The notes beneath the pieces were generated by a model. That model saw nothing but the letters and a program-made list of their open reading frames with translations, was not told the origin of the DNA and ran no database searches. A stretch of 64,000 nucleotides of DNA from Mycolicibacterium senegalense (GTDB lineage: Bacteria > Actinomycetota > Actinomycetes > Mycobacteriales > Mycobacteriaceae). The stretch spans positions 5,826,417-5,890,416 of the forward strand of contig NZ_CP081000.1 in the NCBI RefSeq assembly GCF_019645875.1. Direction: 5' to 3'. The number at the start of each line of letters is the position of its first letter. Position 1 is the first letter of the stretch. The position numbers were made by a program, and so were the translations under genes. Shown in pieces: positions 7,658 through 16,038 of the stretch.

Positions 7658-8194
7658 ATGGATACGACGGGTTCCGGCAGGGCGATCGAGATCGCGCCCT
7701 TCCATTCCGGCGGCGCGCTCAAAGGCTTCGTGGTCTCCGGACGGTGGCCCGACTCCACCAAAGAGTGGGCGCAGCTTCTCATGGTCACCGTGCGCATCGC
7801 TTCACTTCCCGGATTACTATCCACCACAACGATTTTCGGGGTCCGCGAGGAGCTGCCGGAACAGCCGGCACCCGGCACGGTCGGCCTGGTCATCGCCGAG
7901 GGCCCGGTGGTCGGCGAATCCGCGGTTCCGCCCGGGTATTTCGCCGAGCATCAACCGCCGGCGCTGCTGATGCTGCATCCGCCGTCGGAGACCACTCCGT
8001 CCCTTCCGGAATGCGCCGGCGCCGCTTCGGGATGCGTACTGCTGCCGGGACTTCCGCATCTCGGGCTCGAGCACCGGGCAGCCTGGGTCGAAGCGGAGTC
8101 GGACGGCACGGTGACCTCTGTGGTCAGCCGGGTGGGCGTCGACCCGATCAGCCACCCTGACACGGCGATCCTGGCGATGCTGCTGGCGGCGTGA
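7658..8194 (+). CDS. Conserved mycobacterial protein (Rv3847-like)
   Basis: A 178-residue soluble protein of no recognised domain, in the position and near the length of Rv3847 (177 residues). ATG 7658 follows a CCGGAGG ribosome-binding site; the upstream in-frame GTG at 7628 lacks one. The sequence alternates short beta-like stretches with Pro/Glu-rich loops and has no membrane segment or signal. No function is known. Conservation next to sodA across mycobacteria is the only contextual clue. Confidence 0.8.
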   Translation: MDTTGSGRAIEIAPFHSGGALKGFVVSGRWPDSTKEWAQLLMVTVRIASLPGLLSTTTIFGVREELPEQPAPGTVGLVIAEGPVVGESAVPPGYFAEHQPPALLMLHPPSETTPSLPECAGAASGCVLLPGLPHLGLEHRAAWVEAESDGTVTSVVSRVGVDPISHPDTAILAMLLAA

Positions 8195-9085
8195 CGCTGC
8201 CAGATACGGGACACCCTCTCCAAGCCGGAGAATCCGGCTGCCCGAAAAAGATAGGAAACGTAGCGCGCTCGGCCGACAACGGCTATGGTCCTCAAGATCA
8301 GCGAAGGGCAGCAGCCCGCAATCGTCGCGTCGACATGCCGGCGTAGGCCCGGTCGACAAACCCGCGATGCGGTGCGCGAGACCTTCGGCCGTGTGTAAGG
8401 AGAGCCGCGCGAGCGGCACGTATCAGCGGTGTGTGTCGAAAGGCCGTCATGTCCGCAGCCGCAGGCGTCAGCGTCGCCCGCAAGGTCGGCGATCTCGGCT
8501 TCCCTCACACCGCTTGCGATAGCCGTAGCGCTCCACCGCAACCGTGGCCGCCGCCCGTTTTGTGTCAACGCTTGTCGCCCGACGGGCTGAACCGGGCACC
8601 GTTGCCGTCCCGCAACCCCGCCTGGAATCGGCGCGGGAGTCCTTCCGCAACCGTCTGGCTATCGCACGCAAGGGGGCCGATGCGCATTCCATCGCTCAAC
8701 CTGTAACGTGTTCCACGTCGTTCGACAACAGCGTCACGCGCAATCTGACGCCACCCGAGCTTCGTGCTACAGCAAATATGCGTTTCCCCTAGTCACGGCC
8801 CTACGAAGGTTGCCGGCTCAGAAGTTGATCATGATCGAGCGCCCCCGTGCGCGCAGCTCACCGCACTCAATACAACGCGACCGTCACCTTTTGCATTGCC
8901 AGACGGCGCAATCCCGCCTCACCTCCATGGCGAAGCCGTCCGTTTCTGTGACAGAGACTGCCAAAACACAAAGGTCGTTTAACTTTTGTGGCGTTTGCAC
9001 TTGGTTGTCGTCACAACACTCGCTACCATAGTCAGCAAATACGCCGCCTATTCGTACCGCTCTGAAGCATGTGGAGGTCAAATCG
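8195..9085. other. Long non-coding leader region upstream of espR
   Basis: This 890-bp stretch has no convincing gene: several short frames exist but none has a good start, mycobacterial codon bias or a recognisable family. It contains a perfect small hairpin AGCCGGA-GAA-TCCGGCT (8223-8239) just after the Rv3847-like gene, probably its terminator. It becomes AT-richer toward espR. CACAAA (8967-8972) and TTTGTG (8985-8990) form an inverted repeat, and TACCAT (9024-9029) is a possible -10. EspR is known to bind its own upstream region in Mtb, so this is probably a nucleoprotein regulatory region. Confidence 0.55.
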
Positions 9086-9484
9086 ATGAGCAAGACGTTC
9101 GCCGCCCGCCTAAACCGCCTGTTCGATACGGTTTATCCGCCCGGGCGCGGACCCCACACGTCTGCCGAGGTGATTGCTGCACTGAAGTCTGAGGGCGTCA
9201 CCATGTCGGCTCCGTACCTCTCGCAGCTTCGTTCGGGCAACCGAACCAACCCGTCGGCGGCAACCATGGCCGCACTTGCCAACTTTTTCCGGATCAAGCC
9301 GGCCTACTTCACCGACGACGAGTACTACGAGAAGCTCGACAAGGAGCTGACCTGGCTGGCCAGCATGCGTGATGAGGGGGTCCGCCGGATCGCCGCCCGT
9401 ACCGTCGGATTGTCCAACGAGGCTCAGCAGGACCTGGTTCAGAAGGTCGATGAGCTGCGCCGCCGGGAACACCTCGACGACTGA
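9086..9484 (+). CDS. espR: Nucleoid-associated regulator EspR
   Basis: A 132-residue DNA-binding protein. The N-terminal helix-turn-helix (about 20-60) carries the EspR hallmarks RLFDTVYPPGRGPHTSAEVI and APYLSQLRSGNRTNPS. The C-terminal helical dimerisation domain ends in DELRRREHLDD. In Mtb EspR organises chromatin and activates espACD for ESX-1 secretion. ATG 9086 follows TGGAGGTC. The unusually long upstream region fits autoregulation. It converges on the DUF6545 gene with a strong terminator between them. Confidence 0.95.
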   Translation: MSKTFAARLNRLFDTVYPPGRGPHTSAEVIAALKSEGVTMSAPYLSQLRSGNRTNPSAATMAALANFFRIKPAYFTDDEYYEKLDKELTWLASMRDEGVRRIAARTVGLSNEAQQDLVQKVDELRRREHLDD

Positions 9485-9495
9485 TTCGCCGGTTT

Positions 9496-9533
9496 CCACT
9501 GGCGTTTCTACGCGCTTGAACCCACGCCAGTGG
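9496..9533. terminator. Bidirectional terminator after espR
   Basis: CCACTGGCGT (9496-9505) and ACGCCAGTGG (9524-9533) form a perfect 10-bp stem with an 18-nt loop in the convergent gap between espR and the DUF6545 gene. Confidence 0.75.
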
Positions 9534-9566
9534 GGATCATTTCGGTGACTCCCACTCGCGCGGGTT

Positions 9567-10700
9567 TCAGCTGCGCGCTGCCCCGCGGTCCAGTTCCCGG
9601 TATTGCCGGGCAATCGCCAGAATCCACTCCCGGTCTGAGTACGACTCGGGCTGACTGAGCCACGCCAGCCCCGGGAAGGCTGAATCCTCATCACCGTCAC
9701 GGGTGTCGTAGATCCACCGCGCGACGGCGTGCGCCTGATCATGGGGTGCCACGTCAGGTCGCTCGATATCACCGAAATGTGTTGTGTCGCTTGACCCGCC
9801 TGACCCGCGGGGTCCGGCGGTCTCGTGCCGACGCGCGTCGGCGGCGGTCGCTTCCAGGTAGAGCGCATCCGAGATCAGCGACATCCGTTCGGCCACACGG
9901 AAAACGAGCGGTCCCCGCGGGCGTACCCCGATGCCCACGTCTGGCTGGCGCCGCGCCAGCTCGCTCAGCAGTGGCTTGATGGTCCGCAATTCCTGTCGGG
10001 CACCGAACCAGTCTTCGACGCTCGGCAGCAGGGATCCGGCGGCGACGATGACCATCGCACACCCGAGCATGGTCGCCGCGACGCCGACACCGACCGGCTC
10101 GATCCGACCCGCGGCCCGCAGCAGGACGAATCCGCTGGCGGCCACGATCAGCACCATGCCGACGGTGAACAGGAACAGCGCACGCCCACGTCGGCTGCGG
10201 TTCGAGTAGCGCAGGCCGGCCCACGCCACCAGGGTCAGGGCCAGAAACACATAGAGCAGCGGTAACAGCCATGAGGCGCCTTGCGACCCGAGATCGCGCT
10301 GCAGGTACTCAGACGGCGACATCTCCGGCTGCCGGCCGGCCCGGAAGAAGATCACCAGGCTGATCACGGCCACCACACCGGCGATGCCGTACTGGATCAA
10401 CGCGATACGGCGGGTGAGAGTGGCCGAATGGCCCGACGACGCCGTCGTGATCATCACGCAACTGCCGGCCGCGCAGGCGATCAGGGCGACCTGGCTGAGG
10501 CCGGCGGCAATGTTGGGCCAGTGCACGACGGTGTCGATCAACAGGGCCAGCGGCTGCCAGTTCAGGGCCGCGACCATGCCGAGGCTGCCCAACGAGAGGA
10601 TCATCGCGGAGCTCACCAGGGATTGCTTGTTGACCAGTGCCCAACCGATGCGCAGGCCAGTTGCCAAGCCCAGCAGGCCGGCGATCACCCAGACGATCAA
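9567..10700 (-). CDS. DUF6545 / MAB_1171c-like membrane protein
   Basis: A 377-residue protein with about seven transmembrane helices in the first 240 residues and a cytosolic C-terminal domain (about 240-377). It resembles the MAB_1171c-type putative transporter family that pairs with ImmA/IrrE metalloproteases in actinobacteria. The start appears to be TTG at 10700, overlapping the stop of the protease gene as TTGA, so translation is coupled. Its function is unknown; the arrangement suggests the protease acts on, or with, this membrane protein. Confidence 0.72.
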   Translation of the reverse strand: MIVWVIAGLLGLATGLRIGWALVNKQSLVSSAMILSLGSLGMVAALNWQPLALLIDTVVHWPNIAAGLSQVALIACAAGSCVMITTASSGHSATLTRRIALIQYGIAGVVAVISLVIFFRAGRQPEMSPSEYLQRDLGSQGASWLLPLLYVFLALTLVAWAGLRYSNRSRRGRALFLFTVGMVLIVAASGFVLLRAAGRIEPVGVGVAATMLGCAMVIVAAGSLLPSVEDWFGARQELRTIKPLLSELARRQPDVGIGVRPRGPLVFRVAERMSLISDALYLEATAADARRHETAGPRGSGGSSDTTHFGDIERPDVAPHDQAHAVARWIYDTRDGDEDSAFPGLAWLSQPESYSDREWILAIARQYRELDRGAARS

Positions 10701-11188
10701 CCAAACGCCTCTCCGAGGCGGACCTGGACGATCGAAGACCGATCCGATGGCAGGCGGCCGAGCCGGTACAGCAACAGTGCGGCGAAGTCCTCTGCCTCCT
10801 GTTCGATGTCCTCGCCGTTGGGACCCATACAGCCGGTCCGCTGGTTGAGCATGTAACTGATCAGATCGGACGTGGCCACTTCGGCCGAAGCGGCGGCCGC
10901 GTCGACGATCGAGATGCCCTCGTGGCCCAACACCAGGTGGCCGAGCTCGTGGGCCAGCGTGCGATCCCAGGCCGGCAACCCCTGCTGGATGAGGAACACG
11001 TCACGGTCGGCGTACTGCCGCCACTGCCCGCAGACTCCGGGGGGAAGTTCGGCCATGGTCAGCTCGATCGGCCGACCGCGGTCTGCGCTCACCGCGTCGA
11101 CCAGGCGGGTCAACGTGATTTCGCCCTGCCTAGGGGCGAGGTCGAGAACCTCGTTCACAGCGCGTGTGACGTTTCGACTGGCTGACAT
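10697..11188 (-). CDS. ImmA/IrrE-type metallo-endopeptidase
   Basis: A 163-residue zinc-peptidase-like protein with the HELGH motif at 80-84 and a distal acidic region (DIEQEAEDFAALLL) that supplies the third metal ligand in ImmA/IrrE proteins. Family members cleave helix-turn-helix repressors or control stress responses. ATG 11188 follows GGAAAGGGGG; a longer frame from 11203 would read through that ribosome-binding site. It overlaps the DUF6545 gene by 4 nt. No dedicated XRE repressor is adjacent; the nearest HTH gene is espR. Confidence 0.85.
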   Translation of the reverse strand: MSASRNVTRAVNEVLDLAPRQGEITLTRLVDAVSADRGRPIELTMAELPPGVCGQWRQYADRDVFLIQQGLPAWDRTLAHELGHLVLGHEGISIVDAAAASAEVATSDLISYMLNQRTGCMGPNGEDIEQEAEDFAALLLYRLGRLPSDRSSIVQVRLGEAFG

Positions 11189-11224
11189 GATCCCCCTTTC
11201 CACCCTTTCGTAGCACGGTCGCTC

Positions 11225-12430
11225 CTAACGCATGAACCGACTGGCGTCGATTCGGACGCTACGGCCGGCTTTGGCCTGCCGGTAACCGAGAAGCCCGCCC
11301 AGGCCTGTCAGCGCCATCATCCCGGTCACGCCGGGCACGGCCATCGCCGCGATTTCCATGGTGTTCGCGGTGCGCAGGTAGTCCGCGTAGCCGGCCCGGT
11401 AGGACGCCGGTGGGATGGCGGCGTCCAACCCGACCGCCGCGGGCGGCGCCGCCTCGGTCCGCATCTGGGTGGCCGATTGCACGTCCGGCCCGGATCCGGG
11501 CCCGGATTGCGGCCCGTGGTCGGAATCCGGGGCACCCATGGGCAGCACGACCGGCGGCACGATGACCGGCAGCACGACGATCGGAGCGACGACCGGGACC
11601 AGCCCGGCTGCGGCAGCCAGCCCCGGCGGTGGCGGCGCGGCCAGATCGGGCGCTTGCGCCTGCGGCGCCGTCAGCTGCATGTCCGGCAAGCGCGGAAAGT
11701 TGAACGGTGCGGGGACACCGGGTGCGCCGTCATCACGGCCACCGCCGATGAGGGTGGTCGTTGTCTTCGTGGTCTCGGTGGTCTCGGTGGTCTCGGTGGT
11801 CTCAGTCGTGGTTGCGGTCGTCTGCGATGTCGTTGCGGTCGTCTCCGACGTCGTCGCGGTGGTTTCGGTCGTCGTCTTGGTGGTCTCTGTCGTCGTTCTG
11901 GTGGTCTCGGTGGTAGGCGACGTCGTCGCCGTGGTCTCGGACGACGACACCGCGCTGGTCGTCGCGACGGGACCAGAAGTGGTGGGTGTCTCGGACCCTG
12001 AGGGCTCGGTGCTCGGAGGTGTCTCGGTGTTGGTTGCGGTGCCGGTCCCCGTTTGCGGGGGCGTCCGCGTGCCGGACGGGTGCGACGACTCGCCGGGTTC
12101 TTCGGTGTGAGTGGGTCTGCCGGTCGTCTTGGTCGGTTTGCCGGTCGTCTTGGTGGGTCTGTGAGTCGTGCGGGTGCCCGACGAGCCGGTGCCGCCGTCG
12201 TCTTCGCCGTCGTCATCACCGTGCGAATCGCCGTCCCGGTCGTGGCCCCGGCCGTGATCCTTGCCCTCGTGCCCGTCGTGCCCCTTGCCGGCACCATTCG
12301 ACGAACCCTGACCGCTGTCAGGCCGGCCACGATCCGGATCGGCAAACGCCAGTGCTCCCCCGAGACCGGCGATGATCAGGCCCGTAAGCACCAGACCGGT
12401 CGAGGCGGCGACGCGCAACCGCGAACGCAC
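11225..12430 (-). CDS. Secreted/anchored Thr-rich repeat protein
   Basis: About 401 residues from GTG 12430. A signal peptide or anchor (about 5-30) is followed by an acidic Asp/Gly/His-rich stretch, a long Thr/Glu repeat region built on TTETT units (about 85-250), a Pro/Ala/Val-rich part and a C-terminal hydrophobic segment (about 370-390) before a basic tail. This is the architecture of an exported cell-envelope protein, probably O-mannosylated on Thr. The frame extends upstream to 12793, but there it overlaps the divergent Rv3850-like gene. No family was recognised. Confidence 0.72.
   Translation of the reverse strand: MRSRLRVAASTGLVLTGLIIAGLGGALAFADPDRGRPDSGQGSSNGAGKGHDGHEGKDHGRGHDRDGDSHGDDDGEDDGGTGSSGTRTTHRPTKTTGKPTKTTGRPTHTEEPGESSHPSGTRTPPQTGTGTATNTETPPSTEPSGSETPTTSGPVATTSAVSSSETTATTSPTTETTRTTTETTKTTTETTATTSETTATTSQTTATTTETTETTETTETTKTTTTLIGGGRDDGAPGVPAPFNFPRLPDMQLTAPQAQAPDLAAPPPPGLAAAAGLVPVVAPIVVLPVIVPPVVLPMGAPDSDHGPQSGPGSGPDVQSATQMRTEAAPPAAVGLDAAIPPASYRAGYADYLRTANTMEIAAMAVPGVTGMMALTGLGGLLGYRQAKAGRSVRIDASRFMR
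11771..11806. repeat. 9-bp tandem repeat coding for Thr-Thr-Glu
   Basis: GGTCTCGGT is repeated three times in tandem, plus a fourth copy with one change, inside the Thr-rich coding region. More diverged copies continue to about 11940. Gain or loss of a 9-bp unit would keep the frame and change repeat length. Confidence 0.8.
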
Positions 12431-12641
12431 GTTGTCACCACCCTTTCGCGCACCGCCCGCAAGCTTGTTTGATGAAGTCGATTCTTGCACAAACACGCAG
12501 TCGAAATTTGCTAGCTGTGGCGATTGGCCGCCGTGATCGCGGGGAGGCACGGCGGAGCAAATCCACCGGACGATACTGTGGGTCTGCAGCACTTCTGCGG
12601 TGACCACGAACACACGACGAATTGACCGGGAGGCAACCGGA

Positions 12642-13298
12642 ATGGGCCTGTTCACGCGACGAAAAAGCCGCGCCACCCGCCGCGCCGAAGCCCGCGCCAT
12701 CAAGGCCAAGGCCAAGCTGGAAGCCCGGCTCACCGCAAAGAACGAGGCTCGTCGCATCAAGTCCGATCGAAAATCGGCGGACCGGGCGCTCAAAGCTCAG
12801 GTCAAAGCACAGCGGGACAGCGACCGCGCGGCCCTCAAGGTCGCCGAGGCCGAGTTGAAAGCTGCCCGCGAGGGCCGGCTGCTGGCCCCCGCCAGAATTC
12901 GGCGTCTATTGACCGTCACACGTTTGCTGGCCCCGGTGCTCGTGCCGCTGGTCTACCGTGCCGCCACAGCCGCCCGTGGAGCCCTGGACGAGCGTCGTGC
13001 CGATCGCCTCGGGGTCCCGCTGGCCCAGCTCGGCCAGTTCTCCGGGCACGGAGCCGAGCTGTCCGCACGAATTTCCGGCGCCGAGCAGACGCTGCGTCAG
13101 GTCGCCGAGAAGAAGCCCAAGGACGCCGAGACCAAGCAGTTCGTCACGGCGATCAACGAACGGCTCACCGACCTGGCCGCGGCGGTGACCGCCGCCGAGA
13201 ACATGCCGACGCCACGGCGCCGGGGTGCTCACGCGGCGATCGCTGCCCAGCTCGACGGCATCGATGCCGATCTGATGGCTCGGCTGGGATTGGTCTGA
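12642..13298 (+). CDS. DUF6474 protein (Rv3850-like)
   Basis: A 218-residue protein, the same length as Rv3850. The first 95 residues are extremely Lys/Arg/Ala-rich and predicted coiled coil (RRAEARAIKAKAKLEARL). A short hydrophobic stretch (about 100-120) and an Ala-rich helical C-terminus follow. ATG 12642 lies 9 bp after GGGAGG. The basic coiled coil suggests nucleic-acid or membrane-surface association. The function is unknown. It is transcribed toward the ycnI-copC-copD genes, 9 bp from ycnI. Confidence 0.82.
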   Translation: MGLFTRRKSRATRRAEARAIKAKAKLEARLTAKNEARRIKSDRKSADRALKAQVKAQRDSDRAALKVAEAELKAAREGRLLAPARIRRLLTVTRLLAPVLVPLVYRAATAARGALDERRADRLGVPLAQLGQFSGHGAELSARISGAEQTLRQVAEKKPKDAETKQFVTAINERLTDLAAAVTAAENMPTPRRRGAHAAIAAQLDGIDADLMARLGLV

Positions 13299-13307
13299 GC
13301 CACTGTC

Positions 13308-14006
13308 ATGACCTTCCGATCCGACCGCCTCGCCGGGGCGTCGTCCCGCGCTCTGCTCACGACCGCCGCGATAGCCGCCGCCGGGCTGCTCTCCGCCGCA
13401 CCGGCCTGGGCGCACGTCCACGTCGAGGCCGACAACCCGACTCCGGGAACCACCTCGGTGCTTACCTTCCGCGTCCCCGGTGAGTCCGAAACCGGGGCGC
13501 TCACAACACAATTGAAGGTTGACCTGCCCAACGTGGCCTCGGCCCGCACCGAGGTGATGCCAGGTTGGACAGCCAAGCTCGACCGGGATGCAGGTGCGGG
13601 CACCGTCCGTTCGGTGACGTGGACGGCGGCTCCCGGCGTGGGCATCTCCCCCGAGCAGTTCGCGCTGTTCCGAGTGTCGGTCAAACTGCCCGATGCGGCG
13701 ACGGCGAGCTTCCCGACCACCCAGATCTACTCCGACGGCGCGGTGGTCCGGTGGGATCAAGCCCCGCTGCCCGACGGCAGCGAGCCTGAGCACCCGGCCC
13801 CGCAGCTGGCGCTGACCGGCACTGGGCCCGAAGGCGGGCACGCCGAACACGGCACCGAGATTCCCGCGGCCCCCGGCCAGCCCGGTCCTGCTGTCGCACA
13901 GCCCGCAGGCAGCGCCGACAATTCGGCCCGATGGCTGGCCGGCGGCGCGTTGATCGTCGCGGCCGCCGCCCTGGTCGCAGGCCTGCTGAACAGGCGCCGG
14001 ATGTGA
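13308..14006 (+). CDS. YcnI-family copper-binding exported protein
   Basis: A 232-residue protein with a signal peptide ending AAPAWA-HVHVE, so the mature protein starts at His36. This is the hallmark of YcnI (DUF1775), in which the N-terminal His binds copper. The beta-sandwich domain runs to about 155, followed by a Pro/His-rich linker and a C-terminal transmembrane anchor (about 208-228). Its stop overlaps the copC start as ATGTGA (GTG at 14003), showing translational coupling in a copper-handling operon. Confidence 0.88.
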   Translation: MTFRSDRLAGASSRALLTTAAIAAAGLLSAAPAWAHVHVEADNPTPGTTSVLTFRVPGESETGALTTQLKVDLPNVASARTEVMPGWTAKLDRDAGAGTVRSVTWTAAPGVGISPEQFALFRVSVKLPDAATASFPTTQIYSDGAVVRWDQAPLPDGSEPEHPAPQLALTGTGPEGGHAEHGTEIPAAPGQPGPAVAQPAGSADNSARWLAGGALIVAAAALVAGLLNRRRM

Positions 14007-14509
14007 GCAGGCTGCTGGCGACGGCGCTGACCGGGCTGATGTTGGCAGCCTCGGCATTGGCCGGGGCACCGGCGGCGTCGGCGCACGCGGTCCGCATCGC
14101 CACCGACCCGGCCGAGCATGCCGCGCTCACCGCGTCACCGCCGCGGGCGAGCGCCACGTTCAACGAGGCGCTGCAGCCCGCTTTCGCCCACATGACGGTG
14201 GTCGGCCCGGACAACAACCTGTGGTCCGACGGTGACCCGCTGGTCGCCGGCGCGGTGCTCAGCGTCGGGGTCCGCCCGCTCGGCCCGGCCGGCACCTACA
14301 CGGTGAACTACCGGGTGACCTCCGCCGATGGGCACGTGGTCTCGGGCTCCTGGTCGTTCGAGCTGACCGTCGCCGGTACGGGCACACCGGGGCCGTCCGC
14401 CTCGGCGCCCGCACCGCCGGACGGTGGCATACCGGTGTGGCCGTTCGTTCTGGTCGCCGTCGTGCTGATCGGCGGCGGGGCCTGGTGGGCGGTCCGCCGT
14501 CAGCGGTGA
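14003..14509 (+). CDS. CopC-domain copper resistance protein
   Basis: 168 residues from GTG 14003. The signal peptide ends SAHA, placing His28 at the mature N-terminus, the copper ligand in CopC proteins. The core has the CopC motifs ALTASPPRASATFNE and YRVTSADGHVVSGS. A C-terminal membrane anchor (about 145-162) follows a Pro-rich linker. It overlaps both ycnI (4 nt) and copD (4 nt, GTGA), so the three are translated as a unit. Confidence 0.88.
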   Translation: MSRLLATALTGLMLAASALAGAPAASAHAVRIATDPAEHAALTASPPRASATFNEALQPAFAHMTVVGPDNNLWSDGDPLVAGAVLSVGVRPLGPAGTYTVNYRVTSADGHVVSGSWSFELTVAGTGTPGPSASAPAPPDGGIPVWPFVLVAVVLIGGGAWWAVRRQR

Positions 14510-15339
14510 CGGGCGCGCTGATCCGGGCGCTGGCTGACGGCGCCGCAATCATCACCCTCGGTCTGGCCGCGGTGCCGCTGCTCGAATCCGATCGCTATCG
14601 CGACGAGCTGAGCCGCCGCGCGGCCGGGCCCATGGCCTTGGCTGCGGCGCTGTGGCTGCTGGCCGAGATCGTGCGGCTGGCTGTGGCGGGCGCGCAGACC
14701 GCGGGCGTCGGGTTCTGGCAGATGGGTGTGCGAACCCTGACCGACTTCGCCCTGCACACGGCGGCGGGCCGGTCGGGGCTGGTGGCCATCGCGGCGGCGC
14801 TGATCGTCGGCGTGGCGGCGGTCCTCGTCCCGCGGCGGGGTGCTGCCACCGCCACGACCGTCGGGTTGGCGACGGTCGGCCTGGCTGCCAGGACCTTGGC
14901 GGGTCATCTCTCGGAGAGCCCGATCGGCGGGACGGCTGTGGCTGTGCACGCCCTGGCGGCCGCGGTGTGGTGTGGCGTGCTGGCGGCGCTGGTGTTGACC
15001 GTGGCGCATCGCGGCCAGTGGGCCAGGGTGTTGCCCCGCTTCTCGCAGTTGTCGCTGTGGTGCGTGGGTGTGCTGCTGGTGGCCGGGGTCAGCGGGGCGG
15101 CGATCAAGTTGAGTTCGCCCGCCGAGTTGTGGACCACCGGCTATGGCCGGGTGCTGGCGGCGAAAATCGCCGTGACGGTGGCTCTGCTGGCGCTGGCCTG
15201 GCGAAACCGGTCGCGGTGGCTGCCCGCGGCACGGGCGCACCGCAGTAGCGCCGCGTTGTCGCAGAACCGCTCGCTGGCGGAGTTGGGCATGATGGCTGTT
15301 GCGGTCACGCTCGCCGCGGCTCTGGCCGTCACGGGTTGA
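14506..15339 (+). CDS. CopD-family copper transport membrane protein
   Basis: 277 residues with about eight transmembrane helices, starting at GTG 14506 inside the copC stop. It matches the CopD (YcnJ C-terminal) fold: helices with conserved His and Trp around VHALAAAVWCGVLAAL and a helix containing GVLLVAGVSGAAIKL. In the accepted model YcnI and CopC present copper and CopD moves it across the membrane. No copper operator is visible directly upstream; the operon probably starts further upstream. Confidence 0.87.
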   Translation: MTGALIRALADGAAIITLGLAAVPLLESDRYRDELSRRAAGPMALAAALWLLAEIVRLAVAGAQTAGVGFWQMGVRTLTDFALHTAAGRSGLVAIAAALIVGVAAVLVPRRGAATATTVGLATVGLAARTLAGHLSESPIGGTAVAVHALAAAVWCGVLAALVLTVAHRGQWARVLPRFSQLSLWCVGVLLVAGVSGAAIKLSSPAELWTTGYGRVLAAKIAVTVALLALAWRNRSRWLPAARAHRSSAALSQNRSLAELGMMAVAVTLAAALAVTG

Positions 15340-15428
15340 CCGCTGCGGCGCCTGGCATGATGGGAAACACTGCCGGCCCCACTCTCCGCGACGGCGCGGA
15401 GCACCAGATACTGCAAAGGAGCAGCCAG

Positions 15429-15956
15429 ATGGCAGAGCAGCAGGATCAACCCGCCGAGAAGCCCGATACCGCTTCCGGGTCGGCTGCGGCCGCGTCGTCA
15501 GCGGCCGGCGCGGATCCTGTTCCGCCTACTCCGGCTCCCAAACCCGGACCTGCGGCGGCCAAGAAGGCTCCGGCCAAAGCTCCGGCGAAGAAGGCCGCCG
15601 CCAAGAAAGCCGCGGCCAAGAAGGCACCCGCCAAGGCCGCCAAGAAGGCTCCGGCGAAAAAGGCCCCGGCCAAGAAGGCTCAGCCTGCCCCGACGCCTCC
15701 GGCCGCGGCGACGCCCCCGCCCGTGCCGGCCGTCCCTGAAGTCACTCCGGTCCCGGATGTCGCCGAGGCGGCCAAAGAGACTGCGGCTCAAGCTAAATCA
15801 ACGGTCACCTCGGCCACCAACCCGGTGTCGGGCCCGGTGCCCGTGCCGGTGAGTGAGAGTACGTCGTCCAAGGTGCCGCTGGCCGCGGCGGTGGCCGTGG
15901 GTGTCCTGGCCGTGCTGTTGGTGTTGCTCAGCCGCCGCCATTCCGACGAGGACTGA
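15429..15956 (+). CDS. hns: H-NS-like protein (Rv3852-like)
   Basis: 175 residues from ATG 15429, which follows AAGGAGCAGCC. The middle (about 43-90) consists of Ala-Lys-Lys-Ala-Pro-Ala repeats as in histone H1 tails. A Pro/Val linker and a single C-terminal transmembrane helix (about 148-168) follow. This matches Rv3852, annotated H-NS in Mtb and reported to bind DNA while anchored in the membrane. It is unrelated in fold to Lsr2 or enterobacterial H-NS. Its role as a true nucleoid organiser is disputed. Confidence 0.85.
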   Translation: MAEQQDQPAEKPDTASGSAAAASSAAGADPVPPTPAPKPGPAAAKKAPAKAPAKKAAAKKAAAKKAPAKAAKKAPAKKAPAKKAQPAPTPPAAATPPPVPAVPEVTPVPDVAEAAKETAAQAKSTVTSATNPVSGPVPVPVSESTSSKVPLAAAVAVGVLAVLLVLLSRRHSDED

Positions 15957-16038
15957 TCACCGGCTCGACCCTGGCGCGACGTCAATGGACGACGAACGTG
16001 CAAAGTGTCGGCCGCCGGCCGCCTGCGATAATCGCCGG

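Noticed and set aside
8431..8792. Short rightward frames in the espR leader
   Set aside because: Composition is not protein-like, no ribosome-binding site was seen and no family was recognised.
12431..12793. N-terminal extension of the Thr-rich protein
   Set aside because: It would overlap the divergent Rv3850-like gene and precede the natural signal peptide start at 12430.
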